DNA of 64,000 nt from Tulasnella sp. 424 (lineage: Eukaryota; Basidiomycota; Agaricomycetes; Cantharellales; Tulasnellaceae). The translations under genes and the position numbers were made by a program. Position 1 is the first letter of the stretch. Each line of letters opens with the position of its first letter. Positions 25,450 to 37,022 of the stretch are shown here, piece after piece. Under the pieces are notes generated by a model, which saw nothing but the letters and a program-made list of their open reading frames with translations, was not told where the DNA came from and made no database searches. The stretch spans positions 299,513 through 363,512 of the forward strand of contig WSUB01000011.1 in assembly GCA_019633425.1 (NCBI GenBank). Direction: 5' to 3'.

Positions 25450-25710
25450 CCGCGTTACGGGCATACACGAACATGCTGTGATGGTGGCTCGGTTGACTGG
25501 GGGTTGATCGGTCTGCCTTCCTCGTCATACAAGTTGGAGCCCACTTTCTCATCCTCCGAAGAGCTAACTGCCCATCCTTGCCAGCCCTTTGGTTGTTTTA
25601 CAAGAGGGTTGTGGGCAGTAGGAGTGCTACTAGCGTCGGAACAAGGTCCGTTCTTTGTTTTGTAGTGTTCAGAATCTCTCGGCCTCGGTCGCTTCCCTTC
25701 TGACCAGGGA
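25450..25710 (-). pseudogene. Pseudogene fragment of the Ser-rich KGWALV protein gene
   Basis: On the minus strand the frame reads DSEHYKTKNGPCSDASST, then PKGWQGWAVSSSEDEK, then NLYDEEGRPINPQSTEP. This matches exon 1 of the gene at 44716-46219 (HYRTKKGPYSDASSTPTAH, PKGWKGWALVEVSSSEDEK, NLYDEDGRRIKSQSTEP). The two lie in the same orientation. No start, upstream exon or downstream GWALVKD exon accompanies it, so this is a relic. It sits directly after the methyltransferase relic. Confidence 0.75.
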
Positions 25711-26635
25711 ATAATTTCCCCCAGAAAAACCGTCATTGCAAACCCTCGAAGAAGAGCGTCAGTGCTCGCTTCCAACACGCAAGCCACCATCTTTCAAACT
25801 CGAACGTAGTGTAACAAAAATGATCGCGGGGATGTCTCATGACTCTCGTCAACCTGGGCCTGGCCAGAACCGACGGGTAACTATGTAAGTCAGTCACAGG
25901 ATTTCAAGCGGTGACCTTCCAGCTCTAATAGAATTCCCCTACTACATAGAATCGTGAATATTTCCGGACTGACCAACGTGTGGCGCTCCGTTGTGCCCTG
26001 CTCAACCTTTGACCCGTACTTCAGGAATTAAACATTCCATCCTGGCTCCTTCAAGCCTTCCTTCAAGCCTCTGTCTGTTCATCTCACCCTCAAGTGACTC
26101 CTTTTTGCGCTTTAACCAGGATCGCTCTCACTTTCCCTGCCGCTTTCCCTGTCCTGCCTTTTACATCTCTCATTGGACAGTCGATTCGGGATGTGGTCGG
26201 AGGGGAAAGAATGTCAGAGAGCATCGAGAAATGGCTATGAAGAGGCCCGTTAAACCGAATACTTGTGGCTTTGTCTCTTGCCGCGAAATCAGAAATCTGA
26301 CATTAATCTAAATAGAATGACCACGTTCAAGGGCCTTGAACGTCCGGGACAGCCACGCAAAGATATATAACGTCCTTTCCCGACCCCTAGGTCAGTACAC
26401 CGTGACTCTTCCCCTCAGTCGTTCTCCACCTTCTCGACGTCCTGATCGCCTCTTACTAAGGGTACCTGTCTCCCCTTTCCTCACTTGTCCCATCCTTGAA
26501 ACAAAGTCCATGCACTTGCCGAACACCTCTGTACGAAAGACTTTATCAGCTCACATATCCCCCTGCCTGCTCACCTTCAATCCGTTACATAGCAGCTCGC
26601 GAACGTAGCTCCAAGCCCCAACCAGGAGGCATCCG
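25711..26635. other. Intergenic region upstream of the HSF gene
   Basis: About 900 bp with no convincing frame. The 25991-26311 plus-strand frame is Pro/Ser-rich random-type sequence. It presumably includes the HSF gene promoter; no defined element was recognised. Confidence 0.4.
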
Positions 26636-27723
26636 ATGGTGACTCGTCAAGCCCAGAGTTCCTATCTAAACTGTTTAAGTAAGTCCTCGCGCCGTGTGGT
26701 CGCAGTGCCTGGGGTCCTGATGGTTGTGCATAGCTTGTTAGAGAAAGGAAACGTAGAACCTTGGGTGCGCTGGCACCCAGATGGAGGTCTGTTCATTCCA
26801 GATGTTGGAGGCTTCGTTCATCACGTCTTGCACGTATATTTCCCGAATATGAAGAAGGTATGTATACATTCCCGGTCACCTAACTAGCCGGCGATTTAAC
26901 TTAATGCTCTCTTTTTAGGAGTGGCCAAGTTTCCAGAGGCTGATGAGTTTATACGGGTTTAAGAAGCGAGAAAGGGCGAGTACCATGACCTTGTTGCCTC
27001 GCATCTGGACGTTTACTAAAGTCAATTATTTTCTCGTAGAATAAGAATCAGGCCCATTATGTTCACTGGGAAAATAAGTTTTGCAGAGGTCACCGAGACC
27101 TTCTTCCTCAAGTAAAGGCTCCACCGAAGGAATCGACGTCGACTTATCCGGGCACAGCTCCCCTCGCTCCCGACACACATGCAGTTCCGCAACCTCAAGT
27201 AGAGACCCCACCAAAGGAATCGACGTCGACTTATCTGGGTACAATCCAAGAACAGCCCCATGCCCCCAACACAACCGCAGCTCCGCAACCTCTAGATTGG
27301 ATTAATCCTGATGCCGCGACGAGTGATCTTGAGGAACAGCTTGGGATGGCTCAGAACAAGGTCGCAGAGCTGGATCAACAACTCCTGGAGAAACGACTCC
27401 TGGAGAAACGATTCATGGCCCTGGATTTGGGGAGACTACTCGAAATCAAGGAGTTAGAAGGAAAACTCGAAGTCGCAAAGTTGGAGCTCGAGGTCGCGGA
27501 GTTGATCAAAGTCTCGGAGTCGCGGGCACGCAAAGTCTCGGTCTTGGAGAGGCAACTGAAGGACAAGGATAACCTGGCCAAGGACCTGTTAGCCCAGCGA
27601 GACGTCGCCTTCTCCATCATAAATGGCTCAACGAGTTTCCGACCAGTGCCTACTAGTCTCTGGCCCAACACCCCATTTCCCGTCCGATCCTTTCAAGAAT
27701 TCGAATATAATCAGACATATTAG
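26636..27723 (+). CDS. HSF-type DNA-binding transcription factor
   Basis: Exons 26636-26857, 26919-26975, 27040-27723; 320 residues if intron 2 is a GC-AG intron (AGG|GCGAGT to CTCGTAG, with TTTACTAAAG as branch region). Spliced so, the heat-shock-factor domain reads through: VRWHPDGGLFIPDVGGF, VLHVYFPN, WPSFQRLMSLYGFKK, then HYVHWENKFCRGHRDLL. This matches the family pattern (RW..dG..F.., LP.yF, SF.RQLN.YGF.K, F.H..F.RG..dLL). Downstream are two PPKESTSTY repeats and a long heptad coiled coil (about 215-285), the usual oligomerisation region. Some domain positions are non-consensus (LMSLYGF for QLNMYGF). The start is the first ATG of the frame and may be too far upstream. Confidence 0.7.
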
Positions 27724-28082
27724 GTTTCATCCGATGTACAAATAGCTAATCTATATATGCACTTCAAGTGAGTGTTCAATACCGAGGCGCATCCTCGATT
27801 GGGAGAAGCAACGGTCGCGTGTTGCCTCATCGGTGCACCCGGGAATATCAAGGGAGATGTGGTCCCTGCCCGTCGTTTTTTTGGCATGCTTCAAAGCGGG
27901 CTAATTTGTTCGACACATTATACTGTATCGTGATCGCTTGTTGAAACGGAATGATTTGTGAAACCGGGAGACGCGGACCGGATTGAAGTGAACGGGTTGT
28001 CCGCGTGGAGACCAGGCGGCCTGAGAAGGGGAAAAACGCGCTAGAGCCATGCAGCCGAGCATGCGAACCTAAATAGTCGAAA
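27724..28082. other. Intergenic, nothing recognised
   Basis: About 360 bp between the HSF gene and repeat copy 3. No gene was recognised. Confidence 0.4.
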
Positions 28083-28145
28083 TTTGACCAGTGTCCAGGA
28101 GTATGTATAGCGTTTGGTGATAGAATATATGCGGTCGATCTTGGA
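28083..28145. repeat. Dispersed short repeat, copy 3 (partial)
   Basis: Only the 'gtgtccaggagtatgtatag' / 'atagaatatatgcggtcga' head is recognisable. It resembles copy 1 most closely. Confidence 0.55.
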
Positions 28146-28252
28146 GCCGGAAAGCCGAGTACGACAAGCCTTTGCCAACCAGGTAAGATAGGCATAGGAC
28201 ACCCCTGCACACGGATATATGTATAGGCCAGCCAAACCCCAAATATCCCGGG

Positions 28253-28480
28253 TTTGGCCGATGTCCATGGGTATGTATAGCATTATGATATAGTATATAG
28301 GCAATCGAAAACAGGATCCAAAGAAATCACAAGTCCTGCGTCTTGTAGAATCCCATGAAAAACCAAAAACCAAAAAAAGCCGCCTATCGACCGCTGGCAC
28401 GCTAAGGAAGGTGGCAGAGATCGATCTGCAGTCGTTCTCAGAGCCGGAACATAGACATAAATAAAAAGAGAAACGAAAAA
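28253..28480. repeat. Dispersed short repeat, copy 4
   Basis: A nearly complete copy with the same block order as copy 2, ending in the A-rich 'aaaaagagaaacgaaaaaaag' tract. It overlaps the presumed 3' untranslated region of the adjacent minus-strand gene. Confidence 0.75.
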
Positions 28481-28524
28481 AAGAAAAAAAAAAGTCCCAT
28501 GAACCATACTCCCAAGTCCAATCA

Positions 28525-30911
28525 CTACAAATGATACGACGAACTCCTCGCTGGTGACCATTCCGCTGAATAGGGTTTGGAACCGGTGGGGCTTGTTCCT
28601 GGTATGACCAACGTAGGTCTCTTGGGCTTTTGACCTCCACGAGCCGGTGCTGCCGCGGCTCCAGAACCAGTCGGACCAGCGACTTCGTGAGTGTCCTCAC
28701 TAAAGGTAATGAGGTTCACGGATTCTTTCATCGTGCTAGCGACTTCAACATCGCTATCACCTCCATTCTCCCCACTGAAGAGCGACCTTCCACCAACACT
28801 CGCTCTCCTCACTTCCATACCCATCCCCACCCATTCCTCGCCCTCCTCAACAGCCGCATCCTCATCATCCTCACCACGATATTCAAACGGCGACGAGGCG
28901 GACGCCGCGGTAGCGTTCCCCGGTTTCTCCAACCTCACGACCAACTCGATCAAAAGTTCCCTCGACGAGAGGACGGATTTAACGAAACTCGTCGTCGCCG
29001 CGTAGCTGGGGAAACACGGTGCCAATACGGATTTGTGTTGGCCCCGTGCGTGGATCGGGTGTAACGTGGCGCGGGGGAGGAGGAGCGGGCGGGCGGGACG
29101 AGGTGGGCGGGGTGGGGCAGGTCCGTTGAGCGAGGGCGAGTTCAAGGCGATGGGGATCGGGGTGGAGGAAGGGGCAGCTGCTGTTGGGTCGGCGGCGTAG
29201 TACGTCGGACTGCTCAAGCTCCGGAGCGGTGTGCGCTGCAGTGGTGTTGGGGGTTCGATGGTAAAATGGACGTCTGGTGGTGGGGAAGACGATAGTGGCG
29301 GGGAAGACGATAGTGGTGGTGGAGGGAGGGACCTGAATAGGTCCGCTACGGCTGGTAGGATCGGAGTTCGAGTACTCGGCGAGGTGCCGGATCTGGGGAG
29401 TGTGCCCTGCGAGGAACCTCCTCCTTGATACGAGCTCGGAGCACCTGGGATCGGTTTGGGTGAGGTCGTTCGTCGAACGGGTTGTGAAATCGTTTGCGGT
29501 GGTACCGGCGCTTCGTTGGACGACCCCCTCGCGCTGTTGCTGCTCCCATTTGGAATCGGCTCGATCTTCAACTTGGGTAAAACCGTCGGTCTCTCCTCTT
29601 TAACCACCGTAACCCTCGCGTCCGCCACTTTCACGGGCTCTCCATCCACGAGGGTCAACACCAACCGATTGCTCCCCACTTCCAGCGTCCAGCACTTCTT
29701 GCACGCGATGAACTCGACGACCAGCCCCGCTTCCGCTCGCAAAAGCGCGTCGATGCGCTGAGATTCCGAGTCCGGGTCGCCCGTGAGCTTCTCCGAGGGG
29801 GTGTGTCGGCGTTTAGCGAGGGCGATGGCGTCGTTGAGCAACGTCGACGGGAAGTTTGGGATGGAGATGAGCGCGCGGAATTCGTTTGCGTCTGTGGAAG
29901 GCGGTGGGAGGTTTGGTGGGAGGAGTGCGGTGGAGAGACGTTCTTCGATGCTGGTTTCGTATTCGAATGCGGGTGGGTCCCATGGTTTCCCCGCCGAGTC
30001 GGAGGGGACAAGATGTCGTAACGTTTCGTAGAGGTTGGAACTGTCGTTACGCAACATGCAACTGAAAGGGGGGTAAGGCGGCGTGTGTGTTAGTAAGTAC
30101 GATAAAAGCGTCGGGAGAAGCGCATTGGTTTCGAGGAAAAAGCTCACCCTCTGCGGACCTTCCATCGAAGGTTTTTGGACAACGAGTGTTCCAACAAAAA
30201 TAGCAACAGCTCAGGCGCCTGTTGGAAATCGCATCGGACGATCTCAACCACCAGTGGTGTCAATCCGAATTCCTCCATTTCCACTTCCAGCAGCTGTCCA
30301 AAGGGGGCTCCGGTGGAGCGGCATGCGTCGCGGACTCTCGTCATGTCGATCGCCGCTTGCCTGGCATCTTCGGCTTTTTGCACCCCTTTCATAATCCTTG
30401 ATATTTCGGCCAGGGCCGCTGTACGGACCTTTTGCAAGTCCGCTCGAGTGAGGTCGGCGAGAGGGTCCGGGTGGATTTGGGAGTTGGCGAGAGGATGCAG
30501 GTGGGGGATGCCATGCAGTTGCGCTTCGGCTTGGACGAGGTCTGCTTCTGTTATGGGACGAGAGGCGGCTTGTTGCTGCTGCTGCTGATTTTGAGGGGAG
30601 AAGTTGGGCAGACGGGGACGAACGCGCGGAAGAGGGGGCGGGATGGATTCCTGTGAGTCTGGGGCCGGATTCGGTTGGGCCGCTCGAGCTCGCAATGTTT
30701 GACGTGTTTCCGCCTCTTCAGCTGCGAACATCCGAGCTGCTCGTTCTGCGAGATGTGCTGAGAGCAAGTCCTCCATGTTGAGGTCCTTGGGAGCACCCTT
30801 CGGGCGCTTGTCGGCTCCTGCATGCGTGGCATCCGGATGTCGAGGACTGGGAGCTCTTGACGGCTCGGCTGACGAAGAGTTGCCGAAGAATTTTCTTAGA
30901 GTGCTTGTCAT
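28525..30911 (-). CDS. Uncharacterised protein, 766 residues
   Basis: Complement of 28525-30061 and 30148-30911 with one intron (GTGAGC...TTTCAG). I do not recognise the family. Residues 1-130 are low complexity with a Gln run (QNQQQQQQ). About 150-290 is helical and looks like a folded domain (TRADLQKVRTAALAEISRIM, QAPELLLFLLEHSLSKNLRW, MLRNDSSNLYETLRHLV). About 320-420 forms a second ordered segment (ALLRAEAGLVVEFIACKKC, RLVLTLVDGEPVKVADARV). The remainder is a Pro/Ser-rich disordered tail. No signal peptide or membrane segment. A cytosolic or nuclear scaffold is possible but unproven. Confidence 0.75.
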
Positions 30912-31732
30912 GACTCAACGGGTATCAGAGTAGAGGGAAGGGAAACAAACTCGCGAACGAGGGGAAAAAAAGAGTGTGGGGAGGTGGAAGATGAACTGTT
31001 TAAAAGCAAAGGGGGAATTTTGCACGAAGGCGGCATCGCAGACCACGTGACGTACTACCCGCCAAGAGCACAGCTTTTTTTACCCACTCCCCCTGGTCCC
31101 CTCAACCGGTGAACTGTCTTTCATACCACCAGCCAGCATCACACCAGTCAGCCTGCCCTCCTCCCTGAGGAAGCCACTCGCCGTCTCTCGCCGTTCACCC
31201 GTCCATCCGAGCTATTCGCTTAACACTCCCTTATGGAGCATACCGGCCCATCTATTACCGTAGCCACCGCGGAAGCCGCTTCGCGCAACGACCAACGGCA
31301 CCGAAAGCTGTGCTCGAGGACATGGGAAAAACAAAGCGTGGATGATCCTGTCTCTCCTATTGTTGCACCAATTTGATACACACCCACACACCCATACGTA
31401 GATCCATGCAAAAATAGATGTGAATGAGGCGGAGAAGCCTTGACATCCACTATGTTACACAGGGCACCTCATCGCCTCTCCTCGCACTACACCCCAGCTC
31501 GCGTTTCACGTCCCAGCGCTAGCATTCTAATACTGTCTGATGTCTGAGGGAACCTTGGGAGGGAATAGGCGCCTATATGGGGGGGCCTCCCGATCAAGCC
31601 AGGGAAAATCTAACTTGTGATGTCACGCCGGGATGCCGCCCGCGCGCACCTGGCCGACTCTGCAAGCCACTCTCGGATCTACCCTCTACGACACCGGAGA
31701 GACTCGAATCCCAGGTTTGAGAACAAACCACA
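30912..31732. promoter_or_regulatory. Divergent intergenic promoter region
   Basis: 820 bp between the start of the unknown 766-residue protein (-) and the asparaginase gene (+). No TATA box stands out. No gene is seen. Confidence 0.35.
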
Positions 31733-34645
31733 ATGCAGGCATCTTCAGACGAATCCCGCGTGCTGGTCATCTACACGGGCGGTACAATTGGTAAGCCTCT
31801 GCAGACTGCTGAGCAAAATGCAATGCCGGCCGAGAAGCCGGTGCTCTTTTGCTTATCTCTTTGGCAAAACCTATGCTTTTTTGTTTCACTGACCCTCCAA
31901 ATGTCTGGCATTCTGCTATGCCGTCCCAATAGGCATGCTCGTAGGGAACGAAGGATTCGTACCAGAACCTTTCTTCCTCACCGAATCCTTGCACAAAGAA
32001 AGCCGTTTTCACGACCCCAACGACGACTCGCTCTTCTCTCGCGCAACTTCTGTTCAAAACTTCCGCACTTGGCATAGTCGTTCCTCTTCCGCCTCTGGCA
32101 TCACCACTCCAACCAGGTCGTCCACTGACTCGCCCAGCCCTTCCACCACGCCTCTACCGGCCTCGGAACCGCCTTTGCCTACCCTCCTCGTTCGATCATC
32201 CAGGCCCATAGCCCAACCCCCAGAATACATAGGAACGGGCAAGCATCTGAGCTGGAAGATCAATCCGGATTGTTGGGAAGCTCATTTACCTAGCCTGATC
32301 ACGCCCAAAGTGGGGTTAGTCCATGGGACGGCGAGGGAGAAGAGGATCAGATATGCCATATTGGAGTGGCAGCCTCTTTTGGATTCGAGTAATATGGAGT
32401 ACAGCGGTACGTACTACACGCGCATCCCCTTCCCAAAAAATCACGCTTGACGAATCATCAGAAACGCGTAATTAGACTGGATCAGGATCGCTACGGAAAT
32501 CGAGCTCAACTATTCCAATTTCGACGCGTTCGTCATCCTCCATGGAACGGATACGATGGGGTATACGTCCAGCGCTCTAAGCTTCTTGCTCGAGGATCTC
32601 GGAAAGACTGTGGTATGACGACATTCTTGCATTCGTTTTCGAATCACTTTTCCCATGATTGCCCTATTGCAGATAATTACCGGTGCCCAAATACCATTAT
32701 CTCAACTCAGGAACGACGCTGTAGACAACCTGCTTGGAGCCCTGGCGATTGCGGGCCAGTTCATCATCCCCGGTCAGTCGACCTTCGCTTTCACAGGGAC
32801 TCGTTTGTCTGTCTGACGGGGGCCTCCTCCCTTTCACCGATCCACGCAGAGTGCTGTCTCTACTTCAACCACACTTTGTTCCGCGGTAACCGCGTCACCA
32901 AGTCGTCTTCCTACGACCTCGACGCGTTTAGCAGTCCCAATTTCCCCCCTCTCGTCAATGGTAGGCTGCCCTTTTCTGTTTTGCCCCGGTCCTCCCAACT
33001 CGCCTAGCTAACGTTTGATTCCGCCATCCAGTCGGCATCGATATCGTGGTCAATTGGAACCAGGTCCTTCGACCAAAGAGCCAGAAGAAGTTTAAAGCCC
33101 ACAAAGGTTCGTCCACCCGGACATTTCGCCCCTTCATCCCCGTGACGGCATGAAAAACTAACACGCATTTTCATCCCTTGCTACTTCCGTCTGTTCTCGG
33201 GCTGTACAGTAATGTGCCCAAACGTTGGTAAGTTCCCCTCTGCCTCTAGCACCTCACCTCCTCCCTTCACAGCAACTAACTAACCATACCCCAATCTCCC
33301 GGTCCCCTCAGTCGCCTTGCGCCTCTTCCCCGGAATAACAGCAACAACAGTCCGCTCCTTCCTCGCTCCACACATCCAAGGCGTCGTTCTCGAATCGTAC
33401 GGGGCCGGGAACGCGCCCGGTCGCAAAGACATGATGGCCGTCCTTAAGGAAGCTTGCGATCGCGGAGTCGTGATCGTAACGATCTCGCAGTGCGCGAAAG
33501 GCACGGTCTCGGATAGCTACGAGACGGGGAGAGCGTTGTTGAGTGCTGGTGTTGTTGCTGGTGGGGATATGACTGCTCCCGTGAGTAGTAGTGTTTTCTT
33601 CTTTACATCGGGATTGGAAGAGACTCACCTCGGACCATGCTTGTTGAACTTTAGTGCGCGTTGACGAAGTTGGCGTACTTGTTATCAAAGCCCGAACTCT
33701 CCGTCGCGCAAGTGCGGGACCTCATTCGAACGCCGCTAAGAGGGGAGATGACCATGCCCGCTTCACTCGCCAACAGTGCCTCACCGGGACTCGAATCCGT
33801 CTCTGAACTCCTTTCCCAAGTCCTTCGGATCTCTACGACTCCAAACGCAGCACCGCCGCCCTCTTCGTCGCTTGCAGCACCCGTGATCAGCATCACATCT
33901 TCCTCTTCCTCGACAAGCAGTAGCACTAGCACCCAACAAGAGGCCCAGACAGCCAAAGACTCGACCGCTCCGTGGGCGTTGACAGCCTCCGACGCTGCCT
34001 CGACGCAATCCGCTCTTTTACCGTTCCTGATCCATTTAGCTGCAGCGAGGGACGACGTTGATGGGCTCAGGTACTGCATCGAGGCAGATGATCAGCTGTT
34101 CAACGCGCTTGCCAAGCCAACGCCCGAGGCGATGTCCGTGACCGGTCCAGGGGGGATGCCAAGTGCTGGAGGTGGCAGCGCGACCACGATGACGGTGCCT
34201 GGTGGAGTCGTCAATTGCCTAGACGCTGCGACGAGGATGTCTCCTTTGCACGTCGCGGCGTTGAATGGATGCGAAAGAGCCGTTTCGGTCTTACTCCAAT
34301 CCGGAGCGTTGGTCCACCAGAGGGACGTTTTGGATCACACGCCTTTATATTATGTAAGGATCTCTTGGTATCTCGCACAGCAATGCTGACTGGATAAATA
34401 ACGGGGATTCGTAGGCTGCTCGTCAAGGGCACGCGGGCATCGTGCAATTGCTCATGAAGTCCGGAGCACTCCTGAGTGGGTCGGACGTGTCAATGGGCTA
34501 TGCGGATCTCGGACTTCGCCGAGCCAAGGGACTGTGCGACGAGCAAGGTTTAAAACTCTGGGAGACTGTTCAACCACCGAAACCAGTTCATCACCATTCC
34601 GCCGAACAGCCGAAGGAAGACAACGGGAAAATCAGCGACTTGTAG
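31733..34645 (+). CDS. L-asparaginase with C-terminal ankyrin repeats
   Basis: Ten exons: 31733-31790, 31933-32406, 32476-32612, 32673-32772, 32850-32960, 33032-33106, 33210-33227, 33312-33580, 33655-34353, 34415-34645; 723 residues. Type I asparaginase motifs: VIYTGGTIGM (catalytic Thr), FVILHGTDTMGYT (second catalytic Thr with Asp), ITGAQIPLSQLRNDA and LRLFPGI, then VLESYGAGN. A Ser/Pro/Thr-rich insert lies at about 55-110. The C-terminus holds ankyrin repeats (SPLHVAALNGCERAVSVLLQ, AARQGHAGIVQLLMKSGA). This layout matches fungal and animal 60-kDa lysophospholipase/asparaginase (ASPG) proteins, which hydrolyse asparagine to aspartate and ammonia in the cytosol. One exon is 18 nt. Confidence 0.9.
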
Positions 34646-34826
34646 TAGTGAAAACACGATAACCAGATTGTTGATAGAAGTACAACAGATAAAATGAGGG
34701 ACCAGAAATAAATCATAATTACACCGTTTACCATGTGACCGTTCAAGGGGATCGGAGGGTGGGACGTTGCAAGTTAAAAAGGGAGGAAACAAGGGGGGTA
34801 TCGATCCATTGTGCTGCTCTTGTTTG

Positions 34827-36546
34827 TCAATCTTCGATCATTTGCACTTCATCGTCTGATTCTTGTCCCTCCGCATCCGCCTCTTCAGTCTTGTTCAACG
34901 CGAGAAGGGATGTGCCCAACATATGCAGCTGATACCGTTGGAATGAAAAGGGACTTGCCAGCCAATTTAGCTCTTCGAGGAATTCTTCGCGAGGAATCGG
35001 TTCGACCTTGACGAGCGGTGTGTAGATTGTTTCTGCCATATCGGGAGCTGAACCAGGTTCTGGTGGGCATACGACAACCTCGAATGTCAATGCTGTATCG
35101 CGGCAAAAGGGATTCAACATGAATGTCAGGATAACCTTTGAAGAACAATACGAGCCCGATTTGCTCACCATCAAGCCGAGTAGGAGTGAAAAGGCAACGG
35201 TACTTCCACTGGATTCCGTTCTGTTGTTTCTCCTGAACGACAGAGAGGATGGTAATCCCAGAAATGTCTTGCAAGAAAGTAGATATTTCCTTCTCGAGCT
35301 TGAGTTGATCCGCCTGTATGCGAGAAGGCGCCGGTGCTCTAGCCGTCGGTGATGAACCCCCAGCTCTTGAACTGGCAGCACGTTCTCTCGCTTGAAGTCT
35401 GGCGATCTCGTCCTGAGCAATGCGCCGTTCGTTCTCCATGTCAGATGTCAAGTCCGCCACTGCAATACAACGGTCAGCTGGGTACGAGTGGTGACTCGGT
35501 CGCGGTCATGCGCACCGTGTTTCTCTAATTCAGTGATCTTCTCCATCTTTTCCTTTATTTCGTCCTCCTTTTCAAGCACTCTGCCTTCTAGCGCTCTTCG
35601 AACGGTATCGGTCTCGGCTCTTGTAAATAAAGTGACCCCCATCGGACCAGGCTTGGTCAATTCATCCAACCCCTTCTCGTGCAATAACACTTCGAGCGTT
35701 TCCTGCTGCGCTGAGGCCTTTTCCTCTGCGATTGCCGTGAACTCTTGCATGGCGGCTTCCTCTTCGGTTGTTCGCAGCCGTACGAGGTTGTCGAATTGCT
35801 TCGCAAAGGTGTCCCTCTCTTCCCGAAGCTGATGACACATTAGCATACAGTAATGCATTGAGAATCAAACTTGTTGGGAACTCACTGCTTCGTTGTCAGC
35901 GGCCAAGGTTTCATTCTGCTTCTGCAACTTCTGGAGTTCTCGCTCATGAGTCTCCACAAGTCGTTCCTTCTGCCCCCGGAGAAGTCTGATCTCCCGTATC
36001 AAACTCCGAGCGGTCCTCCCAGAGAATTCTTCATCTTGGTCATTGTCGGCGGGAGTTTGAGCCTTTGTTGGAACGCCGTTGCCATTGGACTTGCCGCGGG
36101 GTGCGGTCGCTTGAGTTGTATCCTCCTCAACTTTAGGGTCGTCCTCCTCCATGTCCTCTACTGGGGCCTGAGCCTTCGGTGCTTGGGCAGGAGCCTTGCC
36201 CTTCCCCTTCCCGTTGGCGACTGGGCGAGCCTTCTTCGCAGGACCACCGAAGACATCCTCCTCCTCGACAACAATTGGTTGGGATGGTGCCCTCCCCTTC
36301 TGCCCTCCTTTCGATACCGCCGTCTTGTTTGATGATGAAGGCTTTCGAGGTTGTGAAGAAGTCGAGGGCTTGGTGACCTCAATCTCTGATGGTGATAGAG
36401 TTCAGAGCGTGTCAGTTCAAAGCAAAACAACTCGAAATAGTAGGACCCAACGAACCGTCTGCGAAATCTTCCGACCCAGTGTCTGACAAGCTGCCGTTTA
36501 TTTGGACTACCTGACGCTGGGCAGATCCTGGTTTTGTACGTGCCAT
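34827..36546 (-). CDS. Monopolin complex subunit Csm1/Pcs1-like
   Basis: Complement of 34827-35092, 35169-35459, 35516-35828, 35886-36385, 36456-36546; 486 residues. A basic/acidic disordered N-terminus (MARTKPGSAQRQ) is followed by a long coiled coil (IREIRLLRGQKERLVETHER through EIARLQARERAASSR). The C-terminal globular domain reads KEISTFLQDISGITILSV, LTFEVVVCPP, YTPLVKVEPIPREEFLEELN and ends acidic. Coiled coil plus this C-terminal fold is the Csm1/Pcs1 signature. Such proteins clamp microtubule-binding sites at kinetochores and organise rDNA. The last intron is called as GTGAGC to GATACAG because it alone restores both phase and the conserved strand. It is tail-to-tail with the asparaginase gene. 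Confidence 0.75.
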
Positions 36547-37022
36547 ATATTTACTAGAACGAGAGAGCTGCACGACGGCCACAGGTTCAACGGCGAGGGA
36601 TGGGGTTGAGGCGGCGCGAGAGAAGAACAAACAAGGAATCGCGTAGAACTACACGTGCTTCCTCTCAAATCGGCTCAGCATTGCGACCACGAGTCTCCCA
36701 CCACCCCCCAAGACTCAGACACCCAAGCTCTGTCAATATCCCTCAAAAAGTGCCTGGTTGATCACCGTTGAAGGCAACGACATCGTGCTACTGCAGATAC
36801 TGGTAAGCATCGATGCTGTATCGACCCCCGCTCGACATCCTCCCGAATCTCCATATTCCTCCCCAGCCAGACGCTTTTCATACTGCCCTCAATCCAATCG
36901 CATCCCGTCCAACACACCATCTGTACCACCTCCCAAGCCCTCCCGAAAAATCTACTCGTGGCCCACTCCTCATACCACTCATTACAATCCGGACTAGACC
37001 GTGATTAACTAAAAGTGTACTG
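36547..37022. promoter_or_regulatory. Divergent intergenic promoter region (Csm1-like / KH protein)
   Basis: 476 bp between head-to-head starts. CT-rich and C-rich stretches precede the KH gene. No specific element was recognised. Confidence 0.4.

Noticed and set aside
34827..35420. 197-codon frame as a stand-alone gene
   Set aside because: Only its C-terminal half is conserved; it is the last exon of the Csm1-like gene read through its intron.
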